From the NCBI RefSeq assembly GCF_000002985.6, contig NC_003283.11:19407501-19471500 (forward strand): a stretch of 64,000 nucleotides of DNA, given 5' to 3'. Source of the DNA: Caenorhabditis elegans (lineage: Eukaryota > Nematoda > Chromadorea > Rhabditida > Rhabditidae). The number at the start of each line of letters is the position of its first letter. Within the stretch, counting starts at the first letter, position 1. The notes beneath the pieces are model-generated. The model was not told where the DNA came from. It did no database searches and worked only from the letters and a program-made list of their open reading frames with translations. This document shows positions 44,762 through 57,352 of the stretch, piece after piece. The position numbers and the translations under genes were made by a program.

Positions 44762-47531
44762 TCAATTTTCCATAGTTGCAGTTCTTCGCTGCCTGAAACT
44801 TTAATTTAATTTTTTAATACACATACAAAGCAAGCCTTGCGTTTGTTTTCCAAATTTCCGAAATGCACTTATAGACAGCTGTTAGCCATTGCGAATTTTC
44901 TATAACACTAAATTATATCATATTTTTTAAATTGGATTGGAAAGGATGATATACAGGTTCCGGGTTGTAAATGGTCATTCTGAACTATCAAAGTACAGAT
45001 AATCTAGATATTTAATATTTCCAAGCTAACGACTAGAAATACCAACTAACGGTGAGCTTCAAGGCTTCAAATTTACATTTTATGTACGTTTCGCCACAAC
45101 ATATTGACATTTTGAGAAACAGTTACCATATTTGCTGAAATAACTATCTTATTAGATAACTCACCTAGCAGCTTTGTTTTTATTGTAGCTTTTCTCTATC
45201 GAATTGGGCTCTGCTATTTTAATAAAATTGATTGCTTTTTTCAATTGATCGATAACTTCTTTCATCTTTGTGTTTCCAATGAAACACCGACTTTGCTCAC
45301 TTTCTGAGAAGTTCCAATACACTTCCACCCATACTTCCATTATAAAAACGGCTTCCGACGCTTCCGACGCTTCCGACGGGCCCCTAAGCCCAGCACAAAA
45401 TGAAGCATACATTTCCTCTAAATCCTCATCACTTTCTGCACAAATTTCGAACTTTAACTTTCCGTAGTAATATTCTTTGGTGTAACAGGCAATGGCGGCC
45501 CACAGATTGCTGCAAAATTTGCGGATGTTGGGCGGGTTTTCTTCTAATTCTTTTTCTGCATTAGTTATGTGTTTTTCATAATCATTCGCTGCAAATTGTG
45601 AAATGAAAATTTGAATAAATTAAATCGGAAGATATACATTGATACATCAACAACTAGAGAATTCTATACAACTTACAGCTTCTTGGGAACAACATGGTAA
45701 CATGCTTCAAAAACTGTTCCATGTTTTTAACGAGTTCTGCAATGCCTTCTTTTTCACCTTCTTTTGCATTTCCCGAAGTAACCGATTTTATCAAATTATG
45801 ACTTTCACCATATTTTTCAAAATTCAAAAAACGAGCCAATTTGTGTTGCGTGGGATTTTCCGTCAGGCACCAACGATATTCCGCATGTAACTGGCAAAGA
45901 AATAAATAATGTAATTGATATTGTTGCCTGTCTTTTTCGCTCGCTGAATAATTATCCTCGAAAATAATTCGTTTCCATAGAATTTTCAGATTTTCAACTG
46001 TTTCGAGCATGTCGTAAGTAGTGATAAGGACTTCATAACTATTCTCTGGCTTTTTGGTTTCATTTCCATCAAAATAGTCGATAGAAAGGTCATCTTTTTC
46101 CAAAAGACTTTCGAGAAGTTTCTTCCAAGATGTCATTGCATCGGTTGTTGGCACAACCAGTAAAGTTTTCCCCATCAAATGACCATCTTCTTCACTAGTA
46201 TTCTTTTGATCCAGTAAAAATGCAATAAATGTCTCCTTTATTAGAATATCTCTGATCAGAATTGTTACGATTCCTCCAGTAAAAGGTTCTTTTTCACGTT
46301 GAGCCAAGCTTTTCTTGAAATCTTTTTGATGATCTTTCAAAGAAGTTTTCAGTTTTCTTGACTTTGTTTCTGTGAAAAAGTAAAATTTAATTAAAGGATT
46401 AAAGAGGAGTTATTTCAAAACACTTTGATAAAGTCAATCTCGCCGCCTTGAACCGTCTAGCAAAGCTTATACCGGAAAAGCTAAATCGTTTTATGTTTGT
46501 TTCCCAGCTAAATTCTTTCTCCTTTTATTTTCTCATTCCCCCAAGTTGGGGGGCCCAACCTGATTCCTCAGACTAGTAATGGTTTACGGAATCATATTAT
46601 CACCTAGAAATTCTTCCCGTGGAGCGTTTATATTTATTTGAGTTTGACGTCTCACAAACGTTTTAGCTTGTAAATAACTTTTGAATAACTTGTTTGGCAA
46701 TTTTCGTCGCCGGCAGAATTCAGAAAGCTGATAGAAAAATAAAAGAAATCGACCGAAAATGTGAAATTTTTAACGATTTATTTCAAAATTTGATCAATGG
46801 ACAATTCCACCTCCGGATTTTGTGGAATTGTTTCCTCTAAACGAAATAACATTTTTTTGATTGTTTTCCAATTATATTTTTTTTTCAAAAAGCCTACCAT
46901 CGCTCAGCAAGAACAGATTGGCTTGTTCCAAAAATTTTTCAGCATCGGAAGTTTCTCGCTTGTATCTGCGATCAAAAAATTCTGCCAGACGGAGTTGCTT
47001 GTGATTTTCAGTGAGGCACCAGCGAAACGTAGCTTTCAATTGACAAAGTTCTTGGAATTGTTCGTCGTTCTTGTCGTTTTTATCCGGAAAATCGTGGAAA
47101 ATGATTCGCTCCCATGAGACTGACCAACTTTTTATAGTTTTTAGCAAACCGTAATTTATGAGAACGATGTCTTTTCCCGCGAGTGAAGCCAAACTTGGAG
47201 CCTTTCTGATGTTATTAAATAGGATCAAGGAAAGATCATTGATTTGTAAACTTTTTGTAATATTTTCAATGAGTTCTTTAAACTTTTTTATCCAACTGGG
47301 CGACCCTATTATCAAAGTTCTGTTAGCTTGGGACTCTTCGCGTTTGTGCAACGATCTTTGTTGCAAAATGTGTTCAATCAATACTTGTCTTATTCGGAGA
47401 TCATTTGTGGCTGTAGTAGTATCATTTGTGGCTGTAGTAGTAGTAATTATTCCTCCGTGATTTTCTCCGTTTTCACGTTCAGCAATACGGACCTTCAAGT
47501 CTTCCTGTTTCTCATCCAGATTGAAGCTCAT
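44762..47531 (-). CDS. SH-e: degenerate SNF2-like (two modules) fused to HEPN-like domain
   Basis: Exons 46898-47531 (ATG, acceptor 15 nt upstream), 45677-46369, about 45165-45598 and a short last exon 44762-44792. Module 1: TLIIGSPSWIKKFKEL, WERIIFHDF, FRWCLTEN; module 2: TLLVVPTTDAMTSWKKLLES, VLITTYDML, WKRIIFEDN, YRWCLTENPTQ. The HEPN-like exon has LWAAIACYTKEYYYGKLKFE and EVWVEVYWNF. It contains a ninefold-base tandem triplication coding SEASEASEA (about 45355-45382), absent from paralogs, and module 1 has a duplicated TTTATND stretch (near 47425), so slippage has acted in frame twice. Faces HP7 about 1 kb away. Confidence 0.7.
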
Positions 47532-48585
47532 CCTGCGTTTTTGGTTCTGCAAAAAAATTATCTTCAAGTTAGAATATATCAAATTTATTGTATGTTTGTT
47601 ATCAAATTCACCATAAAAAATAATATTCCGAGTTAACGGCCGTGTTAGTTGCTAACGTTAAAAAACAAACTTTATAGTGCGCGTGATAGAAAACTGTTCC
47701 GCGCACGCGGAGCTTCGCAACAGCTAAAAAAAGTACTATACTAGCTCACGCGCATAGTTTTTTGACTGATTAACGATTTTGTGGCGTGGAAACCATACCA
47801 AGTTTGTTGGTTCTTAGACAATTCAATTCCTAGATTCTTCTTAAAACATCATAGGTATTGTTTTCTCGCTGAGTTTTTTAGTTGGAAACTGTGGCAAAAT
47901 CTGTATGGTATATTATATTGGGTTGTAGAGATCATAGTAAAAATAAAATAAGTGTTTTCTATATAAAATGTATCTCAAATTCTCGTTTTGGCTAGGAGAT
48001 TCTGATTATCTTGTTCTAAATCACGAAAACCACGCTGGCTATTGTTGGTTGAGAGGTGGCTAAAGTGGGCTAAAGATGGCGAAAAGTGGCTGTTGGTTAA
48101 GAAGTGGCTTAACGTGGTTGGAAAGTGATGGTAAGCTGAAAAGTTGATTTAAAAGTGGCGCCGAATTGCCGAGTTGAAGCCTGCATTTTTTACTACATGT
48201 ACATTGAAACTTGCTAGCTCCAAACTAAGAAAAAAGATTAGAACAACCTAAAAACTGCCAAAAGCATATTGTTGTCAGAATAAAACAGTTAGAAACATTG
48301 GGTGCGATAGGGCCCTAATCATGTTTCCAACTACACTCGATTTTCTGAACAAATCTTCAAAAAACTTACTTTAATGCAGAGATATCTACCTCGTTATTAG
48401 CTTTCCAATCTTTTTGAGTAATAGTCAGAGTTCGCTGTTATACTAAAAAAAAGTTTCAGTGCGATGCGTGCCGATGCAGAAAATGAAGTGTCGTTATGGT
48501 GCTGATAATGAAAAACATGGCATACTCATTGTGCCACATTTCGTCACTACATCAACATTTATACACCGAAAAGCCTACGCAAAAA
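47532..48585. promoter_or_regulatory. Divergent region between SH-e and HP7
   Basis: No gene. It contains GTTATCAA about 70 bp upstream of SH-e and GCTGATAATG about 83 bp upstream of HP7. Around 48040-48170 a loose repeat of GTGGCTAA / AAGTGGCT occurs. Confidence 0.45.
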
Positions 48586-49738
48586 ATGGAGGAAGTAAGT
48601 AATTATACATAGTGCTGCACATATTCTTTCTAAAAGTTTGAAAATTGAAAAAAATGAACAAAATTATTGCCACAATCATCTGAAAAACAACATTACTACG
48701 TTAATCAAGTTTCCAGCCATTTGTGAAAAGCAAACAGCCTACTATTAGTCATTTTGTCAAATTTAGTCTATAACTCGGCAAATCGCCGCAACTTATCCAC
48801 CAACTTTAGCAACTTTAGAAATGCCAAGTGCAGAAGTTGCTAAAATTTGGTAAAAAATTTTGTGACGTCACAAATGTATTTAAATACATGTTTTTATGTA
48901 TTTTAATACAGTTGTGACGTAATTTTTCTACACTTTTTAATTTTCCGACACTACTTGAATAACCCCATAATAGAGGAAATACGGTTTGTGCGAAACATCG
49001 CAAAAATTTTGCTAACAGAAATTATGGGCATTCATCGTTGCGAATGCATTCATCAAATTTGAATTTCGCGAGCAAATGCCCATCGTGCGCACTTCTTTAT
49101 TTTAATTTTGCAAAATGTCCAAGTTGTTTGAAAAACATTGACTATTTTTAATTTATAGTTATCTTTTCAGCCATATCATGAATTGTACGATGTGGATGTG
49201 TTCTTGGCAAAGGCAAAAGAAATGTCGGAGCTCAATCCACCCGATGTGGTGCTTTTTTCCGAGTGCATTTGGGGCGCCGCTACCGTTTGCATAAAAACGT
49301 TTTTTCTTGAGAATTTCGGCACGTTGATAAATAGTCACAGATCAATCGAAAAATTTATGGATGTTGTTTACAGCGTAGTCCCACCCAACCTCTCTGTTAG
49401 ACAGAATTTAATGAATGCATTTAAACATGCTGAACTGTGAGAAAATAGTTGGTTCTAGATTAAAAAAAATCATGAATTTAAGATGCCACGAAAATTTCTA
49501 CAAGCTGTTATACGTGGATAATGATTGGAGAACCAAATATACTAATTCGGTGCTAACTTTGCAAACATTTTTCAATGAAGTGAATGCCAACGGAACAATG
49601 GAGAACTTAAAAAAATGGTATAAAGGTGGCACTCTTCCAGGTTGTGAAAAGTTTGCTGCCTTAGCATGGAATTTATCTGTAGAAAGCACAGTGGCTTATG
49701 GAAGAATAAATGTTACATACAAACATGTATCGTATTGA
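48586..49738 (+). CDS. HP7: small HEPN/PaREP1-like protein
   Basis: Exons 48586-48594 (MEE), 49171-49436 and 49483-49738, GT-AG throughout (the last acceptor, TTTAAG, is weaker than usual). Exon 2: YDVDVFLAKAKEMSELNPPD, VVLFSECIWGAATVCIKTFF; exon 3: CHENFYKLLYVDND, ending YKHVSY. Ortholog-like partner of HP2/HP6 in the next duplicated block. The first intron (about 576 nt) contains a degenerate relative of the 36250 inverted repeat. Confidence 0.74.
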
Positions 49739-50061
49739 TTACAACCCGTATATTCTCTTTTTCTCATTGTCGTATTCTGTGATAGTTTGGCATGGTGCAA
49801 CTTGACAATTTAATTTTTTTTTCGTGTATTTAACCAATTGTAGAATGAACTTTTTGATTAACTTGAGAAAATGACTCAGAAAATTGTATCATGAAATCAC
49901 ATCGTTTTATAACTAACGCAATATTTGCTGCGGAAAGTATGTGATTGCCGTATTGATAACTTAAAGCGAAGCGCCGCCGTGTGGGAAGAATATCAAACTG
50001 TATTTTGACTGAATTATTATTTTTCGCAGAGTTTTTCCACCCCTGAACAACTTGCTGAAAG

Positions 50062-51195
50062 ATGAAAACAGTAAGTATTACATACCACTTACTTTAATTG
50101 AAAACAAACGACGACGACGTGAATAAATAATTAATTCATTTAAAATTAAGATCGTGATTCAAAAACATCAAAATAATAATTCATAAAAGTTGTTTAAAAT
50201 GTATGTCATTTGAATGCAGACTTTTGAAGCATTTAGGATTTTTAAGACCAGGTTAACAGTGCGGAAATTTTCATATTTTTCATTAAAAATCAAAACATTT
50301 TCAGCCACCGTACGTACGTTACAACGCCCAAGTATTTTTAACGAAAGCAGAAAATATGTTGGTCCTCACTCCGCCCGATGTCGTGCTCTTTTCTGAGCTT
50401 ATATGGGGCGCGGCGGCTAGATGCATTAAGAAGCTTTTTTTCGACAATTTCAAAATTACAATAACAAGTCATAGTGATATTTTTAACTACATGGACGAAG
50501 TTTTGAGTCATTTTCCATGCAATTTATTTCAGAGAGGAGTTTTATCAAAAGCGATCAATCACGCTAAACAGTAAGATTTTTTTTTGCAGTATTTTTTAAA
50601 AATATTCTCTCTTCACATTGAGTAGCGCCGATAGAAATTTCCATATAAAATACGCAGGTTGGCCTCGAATGCCGCTCTAATACAAAAAACCTTTAAAATG
50701 GCATAATTTGACAAAAACGCTATTATCAGTGAATTTATGATCGTCAGCATTTGAATTTTTTTGTGTCTCACTTTGACGTTTTTAATTTTCGTTTTGTCTA
50801 AAAGGTTCAAAAGAAAAATATGCGTTATATACAATCATGTAAATATATTTACATTACGTTCAAAACTCTAAACTCCTTTTATGATCTTCCATTTGACGGT
50901 AGCCTCATTTTTGTCCCGGAACTTATGTGACTTATAGATTTTCTTGGTTACCTTTTAAAAACCGAGAAAACGAAATTTTTCTGACCACACCCTTGGGGAC
51001 CTTTCTGCATATTTTAAACTGAAATCCTCATAGGCGCTATCTCACCTCTAACTTTCCAATTTCAGCTGTCATAAGAACTTCTACGCTTTGGGATTTCTCA
51101 CTGATAAATTTCGACAGAGTATTCTCAGATCAATGCGGAGCATGGTGGAAATTATGAATACTCCCACATCTGAACAAATCAAACGAGCTTTTTAA
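50062..51195 (+). CDS. HP8: small HEPN/PaREP1-like protein
   Basis: Exons 50062-50070 (MKT), 50305-50570 and 51066-51195. Sequence ENMLVLTPPDVVLFSELIWG, RCIKKLFFDNFKI, HAKH, CHKNFYALGFLTDKFRQSIL. The C-terminus is shorter than HP3. Intron 2 (495 nt, against 48 nt in HP3) holds a decayed MITE (about 50618-51056). TGATAAC lies about 107 bp upstream. Confidence 0.74.
50618..51056. mobile_element. Decayed MITE in HP8 intron 2
   Basis: Starts with GAGTAGCGCCGATAG and ends with ATAGGCGCTATCTCACCTCT, related to the AGTAGCGCC family. The expansion of this intron relative to HP3 matches the insertion. Confidence 0.6.
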
Positions 51196-53195
51196 CATTT
51201 GGCGAAACAACGTGTTGACGCTTCAGATAATAAACATTGACGATTGGGAATTATTTATATGAAAATGATGATTTAGCCATTTAAAGATAGAGTGTGGCCA
51301 GAGGGAAATTTTTTAAAAAACAAGCTTATGGGGTCACAATGACGGGATATCATAAATTAGGAAACGTTTTTATTGTATTTTTGAAAATTTTTTGGAACAT
51401 TTTAAAATCATGATATTTGGTCATTATGACCCCATATACAATTTTAATTTAATTTAATTCAATTTAATTAACTTTAAAATTTAAAGCAATTCTCCCATTG
51501 GCCGCACTCCATTTTTCTTTATGAATTTTTCGCAATATTCGACTTTTGTTTCTAAAATATTCGGTTGAGCAATAAAATGTTTAATTTTCAATTTTGTTAG
51601 AAAACAAAATTGTTGTTCCAATCAAAAAGAAATGCTGAAAAACATGCAATAACTTGCAAACTCTGAAAGTTGTGTTTTCAAAAGCCGACTTCAAATGTTG
51701 AAATATATTGTTAAAATGTTCACCACCAAGTTGTTGTCCACAATATATATATATATATATATTCTCAATTTTCACCAAGGGAATCAACTGGCTACCAGGA
51801 TCTTTTTTCATTAGGAACAGCACAGAAACTACTTCCGCAATGAAGAAATCTTTATAAGGGATGTTTAAAGTAATAAAAATTGACAAATGCAACTAGTCGT
51901 ATTTTATGATGACTTTCGTAAAATTCATCAGTTAATTATTATTCCTAACATTTTTTTTGTGTTGGGTACTTCATTAAAGCAACTGTGAGTTTCTGATATT
52001 TGTGACAGAAGATTTTTCCTTGATTAGAAATCGTTAATGTTTGCATCATTGCAACATTTTCCCACTGACCGAAGTTCGCCTAGAACATTTTTAAATTCTT
52101 CACACTAATTTCAATAAAAATGTTTTCTATGTGTGTCATGCGATTACATTTTATTGTTAAACATTAAAAACCATTAAACAATTGTGCGGAGCAATTCGGC
52201 ATTATTTCCCCTGTTGGGCACATAAAAAATCCCATAAAAACATTCAAATTATAGTTTCATAATCAACATGCATTAAACAATGTGTCATCAAAAATTGTGA
52301 AAAAGGAAAATATGGACAACGGGGGATCGTGGGAGTAATCAAGCTAACGTCTGGGCAGTGCAGATATGGAAAAAATTCGATCTGAAATTCTTCAAGGCAT
52401 TTTTCATTCGACAGTAGTTTTCAAGTTTTTGGATAATATTATACGATTCTTTTAAATTTGAAATTTTTGCTTGTTTTAGCGTCTAAAAATCTATTTTTGG
52501 TGAATTTTCCAAACTTTTGACAAAAACAATTTTTCGGTTTTTTTTCTTCAAAATAATTGAAGATAAAATTTGAAGATTGCACTGCATTTTCTTATAACTA
52601 GTCGTTTGAGTTTTGCAGCAAGCTATTTTGTATCATTAAAAATTGCCGAAGTGCCGATGTGCCTGGATGAGGAACACGAAATGTTCCATGTGACGAATTT
52701 GGTGATTTGTATGGCGATTGGTTATTCTTTGGCTAAAACTCCCGTTTGAAATTTATATATTTATTTCTTCATATAATTTTGGAGAGAGAGAGGATTTTGA
52801 CGGCGATGTGAGTTTTCCAAATTTTTGAAAACAAATTGTTTGGCATTTTTCTAATTTTAAATCGAACTGATGACTTTGTCGAATGAAAGTATGGAAAAAA
52901 TACTTATTCATTTCTTTAATCACTTGCATATACATGCAACATGAAAAAAAAATCAAAAACAATATCTAAAAAATACAGCTAAACTTTTTGTGATAACTGA
53001 TAACTTGGCTCATTTTCGAATTTTTTTTTGTTTAATTTTCAAAATATCCAGTAGACAAATCATTTTACTGGCAAACGGTATGTAACTTGAATATTATACA
53101 CTTGTTTGAATATAAATGTTTATTTCAAAACACTAATTACAATGTACAAACACATTTGTAACAAAAAGGGAACAATTTAAAAACGTCTAGCATCC
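51196..53195. other. Non-coding stretch with a small TIR element
   Basis: About 51281-51514 is a short element with inverted ends (TTTAAAGATAGAGTGTGGCC and its rough complement at the right). About 51520-53140 is the duplicate of 11500-12480, with an added (TA)n tract at 51740-51762 and about 450 bp of extra sequence at 52560-53020. No gene called. Confidence 0.5.
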
Positions 53196-53317
53196 TGCCT
53201 GCATTGCATCCATCTCATATATTCGTTACGGATTATTTGGAATATCACAGCTTCGTTTACTGAAAAAGACATTTGTGCACAACAACAGTAAGTAAGACTT
53301 ACCTTAAGCTCACGCTT

Positions 53318-54602
53318 TTAGATTTCTCGGCAAGAAATCCCTACTGCATTTCGAATCAAACTTATGTCTGCTTTTTGGATCAATCCGATCGATTTTTTCA
53401 ATTGTTCAACAATTTCCTCCATGTTTCTTATAGAAATAAAAAAATTATCCTGATCACATTCTAAGTAGTTCCACTCCAAATTCACCCATAATCGCATCAA
53501 ATCAGCGGCGTCTGATGGATTAAGACCAGCACAAAATCGTTCAAACCGATCTTCCAAATTGTCATAATTTTCGACATTCATTTTGAATTTTTCGACATAG
53601 AAGCTATTGGTGAAAGAGAAAACTGCATTCCACAGATTTATTGAGAACTTTATCATATTGCCTCGGTTTGCTGCTGCATCCGCATTTTTGATATAGTCTT
53701 CATGCGTCATCATCGGAGCTGAAAAATAGGACAAAATAGATTATTTCGAGTAATTTGGAGATGATTTTTTAATTGGTGAAACCATTATTTAGGGTAAGAA
53801 AACATAAGATATGCAGTGTCTATCGCAGACCTCGATTGATGTCGGCTGCGCATTCACCATAAGGTCCGGGAAATTCCAGTTGTTCAGAGATCAAATATCA
53901 AAGTATAATACATAGGGACAAACACTAGTGCTTTATATATAGTTATTGATTATTGATATTGATTATCTCATAAGCTCTACTACTATATTTAAATTGTAAA
54001 TAAAACTCACTGATGCCCAAAAAATCCACTCTTTCTTGTTTCAAACAGTCGTCGATAGAATAACCAGCACGCCCGTTTTTTCCTATATAAAATAATTCCG
54101 CCAAGTAATGTTTTGTGGGATCTGATGTGATACACCATCGATTCAGTGCTTTGATCTTGTAGAGTCGTTTGAATTGTTCGTCTGTGGGAGTAAAATCATT
54201 AGTATGGTAGAGAATTATTCGTTTCCAATAGTCATGTGGATGTTGTTTTTTCAGATCAAACAGTGCATGAAAAGTAGTAATGATGACCTCATTGCAAAGT
54301 ACTTTCTGACTATCAGTACACCCTTTCTTATGAAAAAGAATGGGAATTGAGACATTAAATTGAACGATTCGGTTCTGCCGCTTGTCTATCCAGTTTTTCG
54401 ATGCAACAATTAAAGTATTTTCACGCGGAGCTTTGGTTTTTTCATTTATAGCCTTTCGTCTCACAATGTGTGAAAACATTATTTCTTCTATCCGAAAGTT
54501 ATTTTCGACAATTGTGACTATTCCTCCGTGATTCATTCCCATTTCGTTTCGAGTCAAGACATCCATGAACTCCGTTCGATTTGCATCCGTTTCAATGACC
54601 AT
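53318..54602 (-). CDS. SH-f: single SNF2-like module fused to HEPN-like domain
   Basis: Exons 54011-54602 (ATG) and 53318-53718. The module has GGIVTIVENNFRIEEIMFSH, TLIVASKNWIDKRQ, VIITTFHALF, WKRIILYHTNDF and NRWCITSDPTK; again no GKT and no DEAH. The second exon has FSINLWNAVFSFTNSFYVEK, AADLMRLWVNLEWNY and NFFISIRNMEEIVEQLKKSI, ending CREI. A donor right after the stop and a short exon-like block at 53196-53270 suggest a spliced 3' end. It is the most diverged SH copy and the intact relative of the stump at 12484. Faces HP9. Confidence 0.66.
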
Positions 54603-54649
54603 CTTATTTTATTTTATTCTGTATAAAATCAACTATATTATCAACTATA

Positions 54650-55074
54650 AGAGTTTAAAGAGGGGAATTTGTCTAAATACACTTATATTGATTCAAAATT
54701 ACCGAATATCATAATAAAAAACACTCCAAAAAATTTTTTTTTGTAATTTCCTGTCAAAGTTTTGCAAATAGCCTAAATTGTGAAAAATATGAGCTTTTGA
54801 GGAAATCCAAAGAAATGTCGCATGTTTAGCCCCCTACAACGTTTTAACGAATAATTAAAACAAAATTAAACTAAAAAAAGTGTAAGAAAAAACTTTTTTT
54901 TTTGACCGGCTTCCAAAATTATGAGTGTCCAAAACTGAGTAATTGTCACTTTTTGACAGGAAATAAAAAGTTTTCAAAAAAATTTTTTTAAGTTTTATTA
55001 TGATATTCGATTATTTTGGCACCATTGGAGTAGTTTCTAACATTTTTCCCACTGGCGCTACTCCATCTTTAAGA
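54650..55074. mobile_element. MITE of the AGTAGCGCC family, copy 2
   Basis: The right end is intact (CACTGGCGCTACTCCATCTTTAA); the left end lacks the AGTAGCGCC block by a short deletion (TTTAAAGAGGGG). The interior matches copy 1. It lies only about 50 bp upstream of the SH-f start, within the divergent promoter. Confidence 0.75.
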
Positions 55075-55649
55075 TACTTTGTCCGAAGAAAGTCGATGAA
55101 ATAGTAATGGAAATTTAATAAAATCTGGACAAAATCAATCAATTACGCAACTTTTGATAACAAAAAAAGAACAGATGCAGTGAGTAATTTTGGAAACTGT
55201 TTTAATTGCTGATTCTATTCTGGTGTTATATTTGTTTGGTATAAAAAGTGAATTGAAAGATAGGTAAGTTGGCCGTTTTTATTATACTTTATTTAACTAT
55301 TAAAGAGAATTTACCGTATTCCTCTATTAGTATTGCATGCAAGACTAATAAAGGAAATACGGAAATAGTCTTGTACACCTCGAAAAAAAAACGAAAAAAA
55401 AACAAATTGGCAGACTGCAGGGCACACAATTTCACAAGATTGTGTAGCACACAAGCACAAGCACCAAGTAGTTTTATACTACTCACTGCCGTGAATAAAA
55501 TATTGTTCTTCCTCATGCTTAACAATGAAGCATAGCACTAAACAATGTAAACAAAGTAAACTGATAAAGGAAAACGAAATTAATTCAACGTAAAATAACC
55601 GCATTCTTCTTGATATATCTGTATTTTTCTCTAAACGTGCTGCACTAAA

Positions 55650-56259
55650 ATGGAGCTTGTAAGTATCAATTTTACCTTATGGCAAAGCTAACAACTTTCT
55701 TTTTTCAGGCAGATCATGAATTATACGACTTTGACAAATTTTTGACGAGAGCAAGGGAAATGTCAAAGCGAAAGCCACCCGATGTTTTGTTATTTTACGA
55801 GCTAATTTGGGGCGCCGCGGTCGTGTGTGTGAAGCAGTTTTTTCTTGAAAAATTCAAAATTCTAATGAAAAATCATTATGTTATTAGAAAAATAATTACA
55901 ATTATTACCTCACTAAACCCTGCGAATCCTTCTGTCTGCGAAAAACTATCTACAGCATGGGATTTTGCTGAGAGGTAAAATATATTTACTGTTTCAAATA
56001 ATGTTTTTACCGCTCTAATTTCAGATGTCATAAAAACTTCTTTAACATTGTGTTTTTGCCAGTGGAATTGCGACAAGAGATTTTGAAATCGATAAAAGGA
56101 ATGAGGAAGAGTCTTGAAAATGCTGATCTTCAAAATATTGAAACAATTTTGAACTTTGAGTTTAAAATAATCGAACACCGGAACGATTGGACTGTGAAGA
56201 TAGGGAACAACAAGCTGCCATACAATCGAGTAGCGTTTCTTCCAAAGCCGCCAAAATGA
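55650..56259 (+). CDS. HP9: small HEPN/PaREP1-like protein
   Basis: Exons 55650-55658 (MEL), 55709-55974 and 56025-56259 with short introns of about 50 nt. Sequence YDFDKFLTRAREMSKRKPPD, VLLFYELIWGAAVVCVKQFF, then CHKNFFNIVFLPVELRQEIL and a tail ending YNRVAFLPKPPK. It combines the CH motif of HP2-type with the tail of HP1/HP4/HP5-type proteins, so it may be near the root of the family. TGATAAAG lies about 87 bp upstream. Faces SH-f. Confidence 0.78.
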
Positions 56260-56630
56260 TTGATTTCATTTTTTATCGAATTGCGACTATTGCGAAACAT
56301 TAAATCATTGTATTATGTATAAATTTACATGTATTATTGGTCTTTCTCCTTTTGATGAAATTAATGACTGTGTTGAAATAAAAATGTGAAAAAAGAATGT
56401 TTGGATGGTACAGCATTTTTTGGTGAATCCCATTTTTCAAGACGCAATTTTAATGTGAGAAATGTGCGGAATTTATGCTAAGAAATAAATAAAGAGAGCT
56501 TGTTGCTTGGGCTCAGTACAACTGATTCGCATCAATTCTGCGAATGTATGATTGGTCAACCTTGCCCGCAAACTAATAACGACTCACGCATACTATTCCA
56601 TTTGCACGTTAAAAAATATTTATAATTCAG

Positions 56631-57352
56631 TTAAAAGTGAAGTAGCGCCAGCGGGAAAATTGCTTTAAAACATGCCTATGGTACCACAATGACCAAATAC
56701 CATGATAAAAAAATTCAAAAAAAATTTTCTAAATTTTATATGTTTTTTGAAAATTGAAAAATCTCAGTTTCCTATTTGAATTACCGCAAATTGGATTTGT
56801 TCGATGGAGCGCCCTTGCACGTTTTTAAATTTATTTATTTTATTTTTTGTTATTTTCCACCGATTTTTAATGTTTTCGGTGTATTTTTGCTTGAATTTTA
56901 GAGAAAAAGTCAAAATAATTGCAAATTTTCGATTAAAAAGCACGCTTACAGGTTTAAAAATGAAAAAGTAATGATTTTAAACAATTTCACACCTGAATTA
57001 ATTAATTTCACTGATTTACGCCTGTAAGCGTGCTTTTTAATCAAAAATTTGCAAATATTTTGACTTTTTTCTAAAATTCGAGCAAAAATACACCGAAAAC
57101 ATTAAAAATCGGTAGAAAATAACAAAAAATAAAATAAATAAATTTAAAAACGTGCAAGCGCGCTCCATCGAACAAATCCAATTGGCGGTAATTCAAATAG
57201 GAATTAGGCAAAAACTGTGATTTTTTCAATTTTCAAAAATTCATATAAAATCGAGAAAATTTTTTGAAATTTTTTATCATGATATTCGGTCATTGTGGTA
57301 CCATAGGCATGTTTTAAAGCAATTTTCCCACTGGCGCTACTACACATTTAAG
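56631..57352. mobile_element. Large fold-back MITE, 720 bp, arms of about 300 bp
   Basis: The ends carry GAAGTAGCGCCAGCGGG and CCCACTGGCGCTACTACAC. Arms pair almost fully: for example TCGATGGAGCGCCCTTGCAC (56800) with its near-complement at about 57150, and AAAAAGCACGCTTACAGG with CCTGTAAGCGTGCTTTTT near the centre. It shares only its ends with the other MITEs. Transcription would give a long hairpin RNA. Confidence 0.85.
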
